Positions 55,253 to 64,000 of a stretch of 64,000 nt of DNA are shown piece after piece; position 1 is the first letter of the stretch, and every line of letters starts with the position of its first letter. A program made the translations under genes and the position numbers. Location: assembly GCA_031278635.1 (NCBI GenBank), contig JAITKA010000064.1, positions 1 through 64,000 of the forward strand, given 5' to 3'. This stretch comes from Deltaproteobacteria bacterium (GTDB lineage: Bacteria; Desulfobacterota; Desulfarculia; Adiutricales; Adiutricaceae). The notes below the pieces were generated by a model. The model did no database searches and was not told where the DNA came from. It worked only from the letters and a program-made list of their open reading frames with translations.

Positions 55253-57444
55253 ATGGCTTTCCGTCCTTTCGCCACATCAATGCCCATGCTGAGGCGGATG
55301 TTCTCGTATTCCCTGAGGACGTAGCTTTCCGCCCAGGCCTGGTCTTCTATTTTTTCCACCCGGCAAGCGCAGTACTTGTACTCGGGGGTGTTGGAGATGG
55401 GATCGAGGGAGGCGATGGTCAGTTCGTTGCAGGCCCCAATCCACCACTGATAGGTCATGTAAACGGCTTGCTTCTTCACCCTGTCGGTCGGCAGGCATCG
55501 CGTGACGCAATGGCCTCGCTTGGAGATGACCTTGACCAGCTCGCCGTGCTTGACGCCCAGCTCCTCGCACAGGGCGGGGTTCATTTGGATCCAGCCGGGC
55601 TCGTCCTCAAGGTTCCGGAGAAGCCGGCAGTTTCCGCTCATCGTCCTCACCGAGTAATGGCCGACCTCGCGGGCGGTGGAAAAAATAAGCGGGTATTCGT
55701 TATTTTCCAGCTCGGTCGGGGGCTGCCAGTCGATGGACGAGAATTTGGCCTTCCCGTCGGGGTTGGCGAATTTACCGTCCTTGTGAAGGTAACTGGTTCC
55801 CTTGTCTTCCATGCCCTTACTCCGGCAAGGCCACTGGATGTTGCCGTACTTCTCGAGCTTTTCGTAGGTCGCCCCGGTGAAACTTGGGCAAAGGTCGATG
55901 ACCTCGTTCCAGATTTCCTCGGTGTTCCGGTACTTCATGGGATACCCCATGGCCGTCGAAATCCGGCTGATGATCTCCCAGTCCGTCAGGACGTTGGCGT
56001 CGGCCGGCGGGTCGATGACTTTCCGGATTCGCTGGAAGCCCCTGTCGCAACAGGAAAAGACGCCATCGTGTTCGTTCCAGCCCGTGGAAGGCAGGATAAC
56101 GTCGGCGTAAATGGCCGTCCTGTTCATGTAAATGTCCTGGAGGATGACCAATTCCAGTTTTTCCAGGGATTCCCGGACCTCGGCCAGGTCGGGATCCGAC
56201 TGGGCCGGGTCCTCCCCGAAGACGTAATAGGCCCTGATTTTTTTGGCCTCCGGCTCGTGGAGAACGTAATGCGGCACCTGGGTCAAGGGTATGCCCACTT
56301 TGTCCGACAAGGGGACACCCCAGGCTTTTTCGAATTTGGCCCGGATCTCCGGAACGGTGACGTTCTGGTACCCGGGGTACGAGTTGGGCAGGGCGCCCAT
56401 GTCGCAAGCGCCTTGCACGTTGTTTTGGCCGCGGACCGGGCCTATCCCGACGCCCCAGCGACCGAAATTCCCCGTCATGATGGCCAAATTGGCCAGGCCC
56501 TTGACCACGTTAACGGCCTGGGCGAACTGGCAGACCCCCATGCCGTAGAGGATCATGGATTGGCCGCTGGTGGCGTACATGCGGGCGGCTTTGCGGATGT
56601 CGTCCGGGTGCACCTGGGTAATGCCCGTCACGGCCTCGGGGGAATACTTCTTGCAGAGCTCCTTAAACTCGTCAAAACCAGAGGAATGCTCGGCGATGAA
56701 TTTGTCGTCGCACAAGCCTTCCTCGATGATGACGTGGGCGATGGAGTTTACCAGGGCCAGGTTAGACCCGTTTTTCAGCTGCAGATGGAGATCGGCGATC
56801 CTGGCCGTTTCAATCCGGCGCGGATCGACGCAGATTATCTGGGCGCCTTTCCTCTTGGCCCTGACGATCCTCCTGGCCACGATGGGGTGAGAATCGGCCC
56901 CGTTGTAACCGAACACGAAAAGAAGCTTGGCGTCCTCGATCTCGTGGACACCGTTGCTCATCGCTCCCGAACCTAACGAATACAGTAGACCCGCTACTGA
57001 GGGGGCGTGTCATATTCGGGCGCAGTGGTCGACGTTGTTCGTCCCTATCGCCGCCCTGGTGAATTTCTGCATGACGTAGTTGGCCTCGTTGCCGGGGCCA
57101 CGGGCGGACCCGGTACACATGATGGCGTCCGGGCCATGCTTTTGCTTGATTTCCATCAACCGGTTGGCGGTGTAACTTATGGCTTCGTCCCAACCGACCT
57201 CCTCCAGGGGGGAACCTTTCCCGCCTTTCCTGATGAGGGGGTTTTTGAGTCGCTTGGTCAGAATCTGTGGATCGTTTATGTAATCCCAGCCATAGTGGCC
57301 CTTTAGGCACAACGTGCTTTCGTTGGTTCGACCATGGGCCGGGACAGCCTCAAGGATCTTGTTTTGTTCCGGGTCGACTTTGAAGAGAATCTGACAACCC
57401 GCCCCGCAGTAGGCGCAGGTTGTTTGGACTTCATTAACGGTCAT
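55249..57444 (-). CDS. fdhF: formate dehydrogenase H-type, selenocysteine form
   Basis: 731 residues if the in-frame TGA at 57010-57012 is read as Sec145. Before it the protein reads NNVDHCARI and after it HAPSVAGLLYSLGSGAMSNG, the invariant context of Sec140-His141 in E. coli FDH-H and of Cys145-His146 in the paralogue at 47991. N-terminal cluster Cys10, 13, 17, 46 is intact, as are YVMQKF, VRGQNNVQGACDMG and YQWWIGACNELT. A perfect hairpin begins 10 nt after the TGA. selA, selB, selD and yedF are encoded just upstream on the same strand. Good ribosome site (aaggaaagga). Cytoplasmic; interconverts CO2 and formate. Automatic annotation would split it into two genes. Confidence 0.95.
56983..57012 (-). 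promoter_or_regulatory. Sec UGA codon with bacterial SECIS hairpin
   Basis: On the minus strand the UGA (57012-57010) is followed by 10 nt and then CAGTAG-CGGGT-CTACTG (56999-56983), a perfect 6-bp stem with a G-rich 5-base loop. E. coli fdhF has its SelB-binding hairpin about 11 nt after UGA with an AGGUCU loop; here the aligned bases read CGGGUCU. The Cys paralogue has no comparable stem at the same place. Confidence 0.85.
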
Positions 57445-57577
57445 ATGCGAGTCCTTTCCTTATAGCCGTCGATACGGCAAAATAGGAAAAAGAAGAAAAA
57501 AAGACCTTTGTTTTTGGCTTTACGAATCCAAAATAGATTAACTATTTTAAAAGGGTGAAAAAGAGAGGCACCGCTAT

Positions 57578-57721
57578 GCGATACCGGCTATTCAACGACG
57601 ATCGGGTCACCCTAGGTGGCCATACCGGGCAGTATGGCCAAGGGGCAACGCGATACCGGCTATTCGACGACGATCGGGTCGCCCTCGGTGACTATACCGG
57701 GCAGTATGACCCTGGCCGTGT
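57578..57721. repeat. 72-bp tandem duplication of the MOSC gene 3' end
   Basis: gcgataccggctattc begins at 57578 and again at 57650; the two 72-base units match at most positions, including gacgatcgggtc and taccgggcagtatg. On the minus strand the first unit encodes PGIVTEGDPIVVE and the MOSC stop codon (57660). The second, downstream unit repeats this as PGMAT-stop-GDPIVVE-stop outside the gene. A recent partial duplication. Confidence 0.8.
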
Positions 57722-58061
57722 ACAAAGGCGGGTCACGGCCGGTCAGTTCAATCAACGCGTCCTGGCTCCGGAGGCGAGTCCCCGGGGGAAAGGGCGATAA
57801 ATCCAAAGTGATCGCGAGATTCTCGCCCCGGGAACCGTATCCCCCGGCGGCCTTCGGCCCTTGGGGCGAAATGGGCCCGGTCTGGCTCAAAAGGACGAGC
57901 TGGGTGCTGCCCGGCCCGGTGTCGCAATCCCCGCTGAGGCCGAAATTTTTAAGGAGCTGCCCTTGGCCGACGCTTCGTTTGGGTTGGCCGATCACGCGGC
58001 CCGCGCAGACCGCCAAAATCTTGCCCGCGGCTTTTTTGGGGACGAAATCGATAACGCTCAA
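57660..58061 (-). CDS. MOSC-domain protein (short form)
   Basis: 133 residues with the MOSC pattern: GKILAVCAG, GLSGDCDTGPGSTQLVLLS, GSRGENLAITLDLSPFPPGTRLRSQDALIELTG, and a final GDPIVVE. MOSC proteins handle sulfur or molybdopterin; small stand-alone ones accompany molybdenum enzymes. The stretch that normally carries a GKxCH..C sulfur-acceptor motif is shortened here (LTGRDPPLYTARVILPG), so the usual Cys is missing. The start is a TTG at 58061 with aaagga 7 bases before it. Located between selA and the Sec formate dehydrogenase on the same strand. Could be degenerating. Confidence 0.65.
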   Translation of the reverse strand: MSVIDFVPKKAAGKILAVCAGRVIGQPKRSVGQGQLLKNFGLSGDCDTGPGSTQLVLLSQTGPISPQGPKAAGGYGSRGENLAITLDLSPFPPGTRLRSQDALIELTGRDPPLYTARVILPGIVTEGDPIVVE

Positions 58062-58466
58062 CCCTGGTCCTTTGATTCACGGGTCGGCTCGCCCGAAAAC
58101 CGATATTCATAAAAGGAGTAAAAAACTTTGCTTTTAGCAGTGATATTAATACCTTTTTGGTGATAAAAGAATTGGCCGATTTAACGATTCGTTAGATGTT
58201 TTTTTGTCAAATTTTTCTGAAAAAAATGGCAAAATAGCCAGCTAATACTTTATTATTTTGACACAAATTGAAATAAAATGCAATATTTTTTTGGCACGGC
58301 CCTTTGCTTGGGTTAATGGATACTCAAAATTTGTTTAACAATGCGAGTTAACTAGTAATTGTCCAAAGAAAAGTTGTAAATATAAGTATTTTCAATAAGT
58401 TAAATGGGTGTTCAAATGGTTAGGTCAGGCCCGACTTAACGCCTGGGTCAGCGCCCCTGTCAGCGC
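58062..58466. other. AT-rich gap between selA and MOSC genes
   Basis: About 400 bases, very AT-rich from 58120. Contains ttgtttaacaatg and gagttaactagt (58330-58355), similar in wording to 36105-36131. No gene and no tRNA-Sec could be found here. Confidence 0.45.
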
Positions 58467-59879
58467 TTAGGTCCCCGCCTTGGCCAGGCCCTGGGCCTGG
58501 GTCAGCGCCCGTTTGAGGAGCGGGTATTGGTCCGGGAAAATTGTCCTTACGTCAAAAAGGAGGCGATCCTTGAATATCCTGGCGACCACCGGGGGATTGC
58601 CTTGCCTTAGCTGTTCCTCGAGGGCGTTGATTGGCCGGTCGAGGGATTCGACGGAAACGGCCCAGGAGGCCAGGGGTTGCTCCGGGGCCGCCCCCCCGCC
58701 AATCCGGCCGCTGACCTCCAGTAGGGAGAGCTTAAGGCCCTGGAGGGGCCCCAAAACTTTTTTTAGCTTTAACGCCATGTTGCGTAATTCGGCTGGCGTA
58801 AGGTGGAGCATCCGGTAAGTGGGGATTAACCGCTTGGCCTCCTCCGGGTCCCGCAGCAGGCGCAGGGTGGTTTCCAGGGCGGCGAGGGTCAATTTGCCAG
58901 GGCGGATGGTCCGGGTCAAGGGGTGGGTTTTGATTTTGCCAACGATGTCCTTGCGGCCGACGATTAACCCGGCCTGGGGGCCCCCGAGAAGTTTGTCGCC
59001 GCTGAAACAGACGGCGTCGGCGCCTTGGGCCAGGGCTTTTTGGACGGGCGTTTCGTCCGTTATCCCCAGGCCGGACAAATCGATGAAAGAGCCGCTTCCC
59101 AAATCGACCACCAGCGGGAGGCCCTTTTCGCGGGCCAGCGAGGCCAACTCGGCGACGCTGGCCTGGGAGGCGTAACCGACTTGGCGAAAGTTGGAGGCGT
59201 GGACTTTGAGGATAAGGGCCAGCTCGATCCGCTCGGCGGCCTTCCTGTAATCGGCCAAAAGGGTACGGTTGGTGGAACCGACCTCCTTGAGGGTCACCCC
59301 CGAGGCCTCGACGATTTCGGCCAGGCGAAAGGAGCCGCCTATCTCCACCAGCTCGCCCCTGGAGATGGCAACGACCCGGTCCTTGGCCAAAACGGTCATG
59401 AGCGAGAAAAGGGCGGCCGCGTTATTGTTGACCGCGATGGCCGCCTCGGCGCCGGTAAGGGCGACAAGGAGTTCCTCGACCGCTTTCAGCCTGTCGGTCC
59501 GCCTCCCGGTAAATGGGTCGTATTCCAGGGTCGAGTAGCCGCCGGCCACCAGCCGGATTTGCTCCAGGGCGGCGGCGGACAGGGGCGCCCGGCCCAGATT
59601 GGTGTGCAGGACCACCCCGGTCGCGTTGATGGCCGGTCGCAGGACGGGTATCCGGTCCCCGAGGGCCAATTCTATGACCTGGGCCGTTAACGATTCCTCC
59701 GGGGGGATTTGGGTCAGCGCGCCTTCGAGCAAATCGGAGCGGAGCTTGGCCAGCGCCTCGCGAATGGCCTTGACCAATCGTGGGCGCGATATGCCCTTGA
59801 TGGCGGGAACCCCGGAAACCCAGGCGAGAACCTTTTCCACTTTGGGAATGTGTCTCAAAATTTCCGGGGCTTCGTCCAT
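58467..59879 (-). CDS. selA: L-seryl-tRNA(Sec) selenium transferase
   Basis: PLP enzyme turning Ser-tRNA(Sec) into Sec-tRNA(Sec) with selenophosphate. 470 residues from ATG 59879 (E. coli 463). Motifs: INATGVVLHTNLGRAPLS, GYSTLEYDPFTGRR, VNNNAAA, ISRGELVEIGGSFRL, VGSTNRT, and the PLP lysine Lys296 in CFSGDKLLGGPQAG. An open extension to 60032 is unlikely to be translated. It follows yedF on the same strand after 223 bases. Confidence 0.96.
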   Translation of the reverse strand: MDEAPEILRHIPKVEKVLAWVSGVPAIKGISRPRLVKAIREALAKLRSDLLEGALTQIPPEESLTAQVIELALGDRIPVLRPAINATGVVLHTNLGRAPLSAAALEQIRLVAGGYSTLEYDPFTGRRTDRLKAVEELLVALTGAEAAIAVNNNAAALFSLMTVLAKDRVVAISRGELVEIGGSFRLAEIVEASGVTLKEVGSTNRTLLADYRKAAERIELALILKVHASNFRQVGYASQASVAELASLAREKGLPLVVDLGSGSFIDLSGLGITDETPVQKALAQGADAVCFSGDKLLGGPQAGLIVGRKDIVGKIKTHPLTRTIRPGKLTLAALETTLRLLRDPEEAKRLIPTYRMLHLTPAELRNMALKLKKVLGPLQGLKLSLLEVSGRIGGGAAPEQPLASWAVSVESLDRPINALEEQLRQGNPPVVARIFKDRLLFDVRTIFPDQYPLLKRALTQAQGLAKAGT

Positions 59880-60102
59880 TCTTTTAACCCTTTTGGTACT
59901 TTTCGTGAGGCGTTGGCCGCGATGGAATAGGTTTTGGGCAAGGCCGTGAAAGGCGGCCCAAAGCGGACTTTCCCCGGGGAAACCGGGGACGAAAGAGGCC
60001 CCCCAAAGGACTTGCCCTTGGTCGTAAGCCATGGTTTCGACTCGTGATTATTGCCCTTGGGACGCGGGCCGGGGTTGGGCCTTGGAGGGCCCTCCCCGTG
60101 GT

Positions 60103-60690
60103 TTAGATGTTTATCACCCGTCCCGCCTGGGCCATGGTTTGGGCTATGGCGAACATGTTGGTGACGTTACCGACTTTAAGCTTCGCTTTGAGGTTAAAAA
60201 AGTCCAGGCAAGCCCCACAAGTGCTGACGATGGTTCCTTTGTCAACCAACGTTTGGAGATCGGCCAGCGAATTCGAGCCTTCGGTGGTCAAGAAAGCCCC
60301 ACCGTTGAAAAACAAAAGGTACTCCGGGCAAGGCTCCACCTCGGTCAAGGAGAAGATGAAAGCCTTCAGGAGCGTTTTGCCTAAGGTTTCGTCGCCGTGG
60401 CCCATCGTCGGGCGGCTTATGGCGACCACCAGATTGCCGGTCTCCGGCTGGACCTTCCGGTCGGCGGTGGTGGCCTGGACCGTGATTGCCACGCTAAAGG
60501 TCCCATCCCCCAGGGTGGCGCTTTTAACCAGATGGCCCATGGTAAGGGCCATTTTGGTTAAATTTTGGACGGCGATGTCATTGTCAACCAAAATGGTCAC
60601 CGTCTGACCGGGCGTATGGTCTTTGAGCGCTTTTTTAGCGTTAATGACGGGAAGTGGGCAGGGCTGGCCTAACATGTTTACTGTTGTCAT
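60103..60690 (-). CDS. yedF: YedF-like selenium metabolism protein
   Basis: 195 residues in two domains. The N-terminal TusA-like sulfurtransferase domain has the LGQPCPLPVINAKKAL motif with its single Cys at 11. The C-terminal DsrE-like domain has LLKAFIFSLTE, YLLFFNGGAFLTTEGS, and VSTCGACLDFF with a CxxC pair. This two-domain form is the family found with selD and selA and is proposed to carry selenium in persulfide-like form. It is placed between selD and selA. Confidence 0.9.
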   Translation of the reverse strand: MTTVNMLGQPCPLPVINAKKALKDHTPGQTVTILVDNDIAVQNLTKMALTMGHLVKSATLGDGTFSVAITVQATTADRKVQPETGNLVVAISRPTMGHGDETLGKTLLKAFIFSLTEVEPCPEYLLFFNGGAFLTTEGSNSLADLQTLVDKGTIVSTCGACLDFFNLKAKLKVGNVTNMFAIAQTMAQAGRVINI

Positions 60691-60824
60691 AGTTTTTCCA
60701 TTCTAATTAGTGTTGTAAAGGGTTTAAAAATCAGCTAATTTATTGTGGATTAGAAAACGTAAGTCATAAAAAATACCAACCAAATCTAGTATCCGTTCAC
60801 GGGCAAAGTGGCGATTCGCGAATC

Positions 60825-61856
60825 TCACAGGACCACCACGGCCGGGTCGCCGGGCCGGCGTTCCGAGACCTGGCCGATTATGGCCGACCGGGGGTCGTTG
60901 GTTTTCAGCGTCCCCAGCAAGGCCAAAGCTTGGTCGGCGGGGAGGCAGATGGCGAGGCCCCCAGAGGTCTGGGGGTCGTAGAGGATTTCTTCCTGGGCGG
61001 GGTCGAGACCGTCGAGCTCGACCCGGTTGGTCAGGTTGTTGCGGTTTCGCTGGCCCAGGGCGGTGGCGAAAAATTCCCTGGCGTAAGCCATGGCCCCGGG
61101 CAAGAGGGGCAGGGACTCGAAATTCACGTGGATGGTGAGCCGCTCGGCGGCCATCTCGCTTAGGTGCCCCAGTAAGCCGAAACCGGTGATGTCGGTCGCC
61201 GCGCTGACGGGAAACCCGGCCATGGCCTCGGAGGCTTGCCGGTTGGATCTGGTCATGGAACGGACCGCCCCGTCGAAATGCCCTTCCCTGGCCGCCCTGG
61301 CCCGGTTCGCGCTTAGGATCAGGCCAACCCCCAGGGCTTTGGTCAATATTATGGCGTCCCCGGGGTTCGCGGTGTCGTTGCGGCGGATTTTCCCCGGGTG
61401 GGCCAGCCCGGTCACGGCCAGGCCGTATTTGGGTTCCGGGTCGTAGATGGAATGCCCGCCTGCCAGGAAGGCCCCGGCTTCATGGATGACCTCGGACCCG
61501 CCGGCCAAAATCTCGGCCATGGTCCCGGGGTCCAGTTTTTGCGGGAAACAGACCAAATTCAGGGCCATGATCGGCTGGCCCCCCATGGCGTAAACGTCGC
61601 TTAGGGCGTTGGTCGCGGCGATTCGCCCGAAGAGGCGGGCGTCATCGACCATGGGGGGGAAAAAATCCACGGTGCTTATGATCGCCGTTTCCGGTGACAG
61701 CAGCCAGACGGCGGCGTCGTCGGACGTTTCGTAGCCCACCAGTAGCCTGTCGCAATCGCGGCGCGGCAAAAGGGTCAAAAACTTTGACAAAATGGCGGGA
61801 TCGACTTTCGCGCCGCAGCCGCCGGTTGGGCAAAAGGACATCAGGCTCTGGGACAC
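60825..61856 (-). CDS. selD: selenide, water dikinase (selenophosphate synthetase)
   Basis: Makes selenophosphate from selenide and ATP. 343 residues. Catalytic pair Cys14 and Lys17 in TGGCGAKVDP (the Cys form, not Sec). ATP and Mg sites: SDDAAVW, TVDFFPPMVDD, ATNALSDVYAMGG, GGHSIYDPEPKYGLAVTG, and TDITGFGLLGHL. The start overlaps the end of selB by 16 bases, so the two are translated from one message. All sites complete. Confidence 0.97.
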   Translation of the reverse strand: MSQSLMSFCPTGGCGAKVDPAILSKFLTLLPRRDCDRLLVGYETSDDAAVWLLSPETAIISTVDFFPPMVDDARLFGRIAATNALSDVYAMGGQPIMALNLVCFPQKLDPGTMAEILAGGSEVIHEAGAFLAGGHSIYDPEPKYGLAVTGLAHPGKIRRNDTANPGDAIILTKALGVGLILSANRARAAREGHFDGAVRSMTRSNRQASEAMAGFPVSAATDITGFGLLGHLSEMAAERLTIHVNFESLPLLPGAMAYAREFFATALGQRNRNNLTNRVELDGLDPAQEEILYDPQTSGGLAICLPADQALALLGTLKTNDPRSAIIGQVSERRPGDPAVVVL

Positions 61857-63823
61857 TTACGCGGGCCTTCCTGGTTGGGGTTTTTCCCGCCGGGGCGGGA
61901 AGGGAAAGAGTCGACGGCCAGGGGCAACCGGCCCGTCCCCGATTTGACGGCCAAGGCCCTGGTCTCAAAACTCTCGAGGAGGGCGAGGGCCACTTTCCGG
62001 GACGTGTTCAAGGCGTCGCGGAAAACGCTGAGCTCCACCGGGCCGTTTTTGGCCAGGGCTTGAAAATGCCCGAAGGCTTCCCCGTAGGCCTGGGCGTGCA
62101 TGTGGTATAGGTCGTCCAAGCGGATTAATTGACCCCCGCGAACCAAATAGGCCAAGGCCGCCTTGCGGCGACGGTTCCGATCCGGGTCATCGTTCGGGAG
62201 GACCTCCGAGGTGGCCATGGGTTTGAGGCCAAAATCCAGGTAGGTTCGCTCCAGGGACTCGACGAACTGGTTTTTGGCCTCGTCGACCTTGGGCTCGAAG
62301 GAGCGAAGGCGGGTGAACCCACCCTCCTGGACGGTAACGTCGCGGTCCTTCCAGTATCGCTGCAGCCCTTCCCAGGCGGCCGTGGAGGCGTTGCCGGCCA
62401 GCCTTGAGCGTATCTCCTCGGTCGAAAGCCCAAGGCTGTAAGGATTAAGTTTATGGTGATTGGTTAACAAACTCTTTATCTTTAGGGTTAAAGAATTAAT
62501 TTCCGACTTATGTATGAAAACGTCTTTGGCCAAGGGAACTATTAAGCCCTTATCGGCCAATACGTTGGCCTCGGCCCTGGCCGTGGGGCCCAGGTCGGCC
62601 CGGAGGGCCAATTCGGGCAGGGAGGCGAACGTGCCCGGTCTCTCGGCAATCGAGAGCTCGACCCGCTGCCTGAGGCTGCCGGACTCTTTCGTCTGGTACT
62701 GGTCGATGACGGCAGGCTTGTGGCGACGGTGTTTCTGGGGGTTGGCGTCCAGGATCGTCCCGCCCCCTATGGTGATGGCCGGGGAGGGGAACCGTATGAC
62801 CAGCCGATCGCCCCTGCGGGCCACCACGGGGTCGGTTAGGCGAAATTGGGCGTAATCGCTCTCGCCCGCGTTCAGGCGGTCGGATTCCATCAAAACGACC
62901 TTGGCGGTAACCTCCCGGGCGGCCAGGTGCAGTTGGACGAGCCCGTTGTTTTTCAGCGAAAACGGGGAGTTGGGCAAAATCGACAGCTGGGCGTCCAACA
63001 TGGGGGTGCCTCGCAGGCTGCCGACGGAGGCCAGCACGTCCCCCCGGTTTAAATCGGTTTTTTTTACCCCGGCCAGATTCAGGGCCACCCGTTGGCCGGG
63101 AAAGGCCTGGTCCGTCGTCAGGCCGTAGACCTGGATTTGCCTGACGCGACTGTCAATTTCCGCCGGGTAGACCCTGACCGGATCCCCGGTCTTGATTTGC
63201 CCGTCCAAAAGCGTGCCGGTGACCACGGTGCCGAACCCTTCCATCGAGAAGACGCGGTCAAGGGGCAGGCGGAAAAAGGTTCCCGGCAAACGCGGTTGGG
63301 TGAGCATCACCGAGTCGTGGAGCGCTTTGGTCAATTCGTCCAAACCTTGGCCCGTTTGGGCGGAAACCTCCACGATGGGCGGATCGTTCCCGAACGACCC
63401 CCCTATCAAAGATCGTATGTCGTCCGCGATGAGCCCGAGCCAGCCCGGATCGGTTATGAGGTCGCATTTCGTCAGGGCCACGACGCAGGACTTGATATCC
63501 AAAAGCCTTAAAATATCCAGGTGTTCCCTGGTTTGGGGCATGACCCCGTCATCCGCCGCCACGACCAGAAGGGCGATGTCGATCCCGCCCGACCCCGCCA
63601 GCATGTGACGCACGAAGCGTTCGTGCCCTGGGACGTCGATTATGCCCGCCACCAGGCCGTCCGGGAAAGTCAGGTGGGCAAAGCCGTTTTCGATGGTGAT
63701 GCCCCGCCTCTTCTCCTCGAGCAGGCGGTCGGTGTCGATGCCGGTCAAAACCCGGACCAAAGAGGTTTTGCCGTGGTCCACGTGGCCGGCGGTGCCGATG
63801 GTCATGTGCCTGGCGTGACTCAT
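61841..63823 (-). CDS. selB: selenocysteine-specific elongation factor SelB
   Basis: 660 residues. GTPase G1 GHVDHGKT (13-20), effector [13 protein letters not shown]3 [10 protein letters not shown]4 TKCDL. Domains II-III follow ([15 protein letters not shown]), then the C-terminal winged-helix domains (about 380-640) that grip the SECIS hairpin. The presence of the full winged-helix tail agrees with decoding of the UGA at 57010. First gene of the minus-strand selenium operon; its promoter should lie in 63824-64000. Start could also be the second Met (residue 7). Confidence 0.97.
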   Translation of the reverse strand: MSHARHMTIGTAGHVDHGKTSLVRVLTGIDTDRLLEEKRRGITIENGFAHLTFPDGLVAGIIDVPGHERFVRHMLAGSGGIDIALLVVAADDGVMPQTREHLDILRLLDIKSCVVALTKCDLITDPGWLGLIADDIRSLIGGSFGNDPPIVEVSAQTGQGLDELTKALHDSVMLTQPRLPGTFFRLPLDRVFSMEGFGTVVTGTLLDGQIKTGDPVRVYPAEIDSRVRQIQVYGLTTDQAFPGQRVALNLAGVKKTDLNRGDVLASVGSLRGTPMLDAQLSILPNSPFSLKNNGLVQLHLAAREVTAKVVLMESDRLNAGESDYAQFRLTDPVVARRGDRLVIRFPSPAITIGGGTILDANPQKHRRHKPAVIDQYQTKESGSLRQRVELSIAERPGTFASLPELALRADLGPTARAEANVLADKGLIVPLAKDVFIHKSEINSLTLKIKSLLTNHHKLNPYSLGLSTEEIRSRLAGNASTAAWEGLQRYWKDRDVTVQEGGFTRLRSFEPKVDEAKNQFVESLERTYLDFGLKPMATSEVLPNDDPDRNRRRKAALAYLVRGGQLIRLDDLYHMHAQAYGEAFGHFQALAKNGPVELSVFRDALNTSRKVALALLESFETRALAVKSGTGRLPLAVDSFPSRPGGKNPNQEGPRKCPRA

Positions 63824-64000
63824 CGGCGGTTAACCCCTCGCGGCGCCGCCCCCGGGGGGCGACGGCGAAACGTGGGACCGTGGGTTTGTGCCCGCGCCCC
63901 GGAAAATGGCTGTTGCGATACCCGTCTAAGCATGTTCTGACCCAAGTACGATGTTTAAACAGTCGTTACGTTAATTCATTAAGCCAATGGCTATAATATA

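Noticed and set aside
55249-57444. Reading the split formate dehydrogenase as a nonsense-mutated pseudogene
   Set aside because: The TGA stands exactly at the Sec position, all other motifs are intact, a hairpin follows at the right distance, and the full Sec machinery is next to it.
57555-57800. Small plus-strand protein with an internal repeat
   Set aside because: The repeat is explained by duplication of the 3' end of the minus-strand MOSC gene; the frame has no other support.

Overview
The window looks like chromosomal DNA of a strictly anaerobic bacterium of deltaproteobacterial (Desulfobacterota) type. This rests on gene content and order: ispE - tRNA-Gln - prs - rplY, desulfoferrodoxin plus rubrerythrin, formate-tetrahydrofolate ligase, and FDH-H type formate dehydrogenases with their own selenocysteine and molybdopterin genes. 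Genes are GC-rich, with many GGG and AGG codons. They are separated by unusually long, often AT-rich gaps that hold decayed genes and degenerate repeats, so the genome seems to be losing coding capacity. The gene set suits a CO2-reducing, acetogen-like lifestyle. A gut or symbiotic habitat is only a guess.

Layout: 0-5.5 kb has a degenerate duplication, an NAD-dependent epimerase and a three-copy family of small XRE regulators, one copy broken. 5.7-13.7 kb is housekeeping: priA, DUF1015, ispE, tRNA-Gln, prs, rplY, nitroreductase. 14.1-16.3 kb is fhs behind a strong promoter and a long leader with a terminator-like hairpin. 16.4-21.3 kb holds a MacA/MacB-type exporter and nnr. 21.9-23.2 kb is an atypical DUF1266-DUF2185 fusion gene. 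23.5-30 kb carries DUF2156, a LysM lipoprotein, proB, gmhA, two proteins without assigned function and a Sel1-repeat protein. 30.2-34.9 kb carries ATC hydrolase, superoxide reductase, rubrerythrin, hisD, tadA and a secreted protein. 35.3 kb is a decayed crcB fluoride channel gene. 36.3-46.5 kb is a signalling and envelope block: V4R protein, diguanylate cyclase, chemoreceptor, large LysM protein, hybrid histidine kinase.

The most interesting part is 46.6-63.8 kb, almost all on the minus strand: selB-selD-yedF-selA, a MOSC protein, a selenocysteine formate dehydrogenase with its Fe-S subunit, a MobB/BioD-like P-loop protein, moeA, moaA, a DUF3343 Se/S-carrier-like protein, then a second formate dehydrogenase with Cys in place of Sec and its own Fe-S subunit; mobA faces them. 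The Sec enzyme is split by an in-frame TGA at 57010-57012 that is almost certainly Sec145, followed 10 nt later by a perfect 6-bp SECIS-like hairpin. Paired Cys and Sec FDHs, each followed by a HycB-like subunit, resemble the hydrogen-dependent CO2 reductase locus of Acetobacterium woodii. With fhs this supplies the first two steps of the methyl branch of the Wood-Ljungdahl pathway (CO2 to formate to formyl-THF). The hydrogenase subunit and tRNA-Sec gene were not found in this window.
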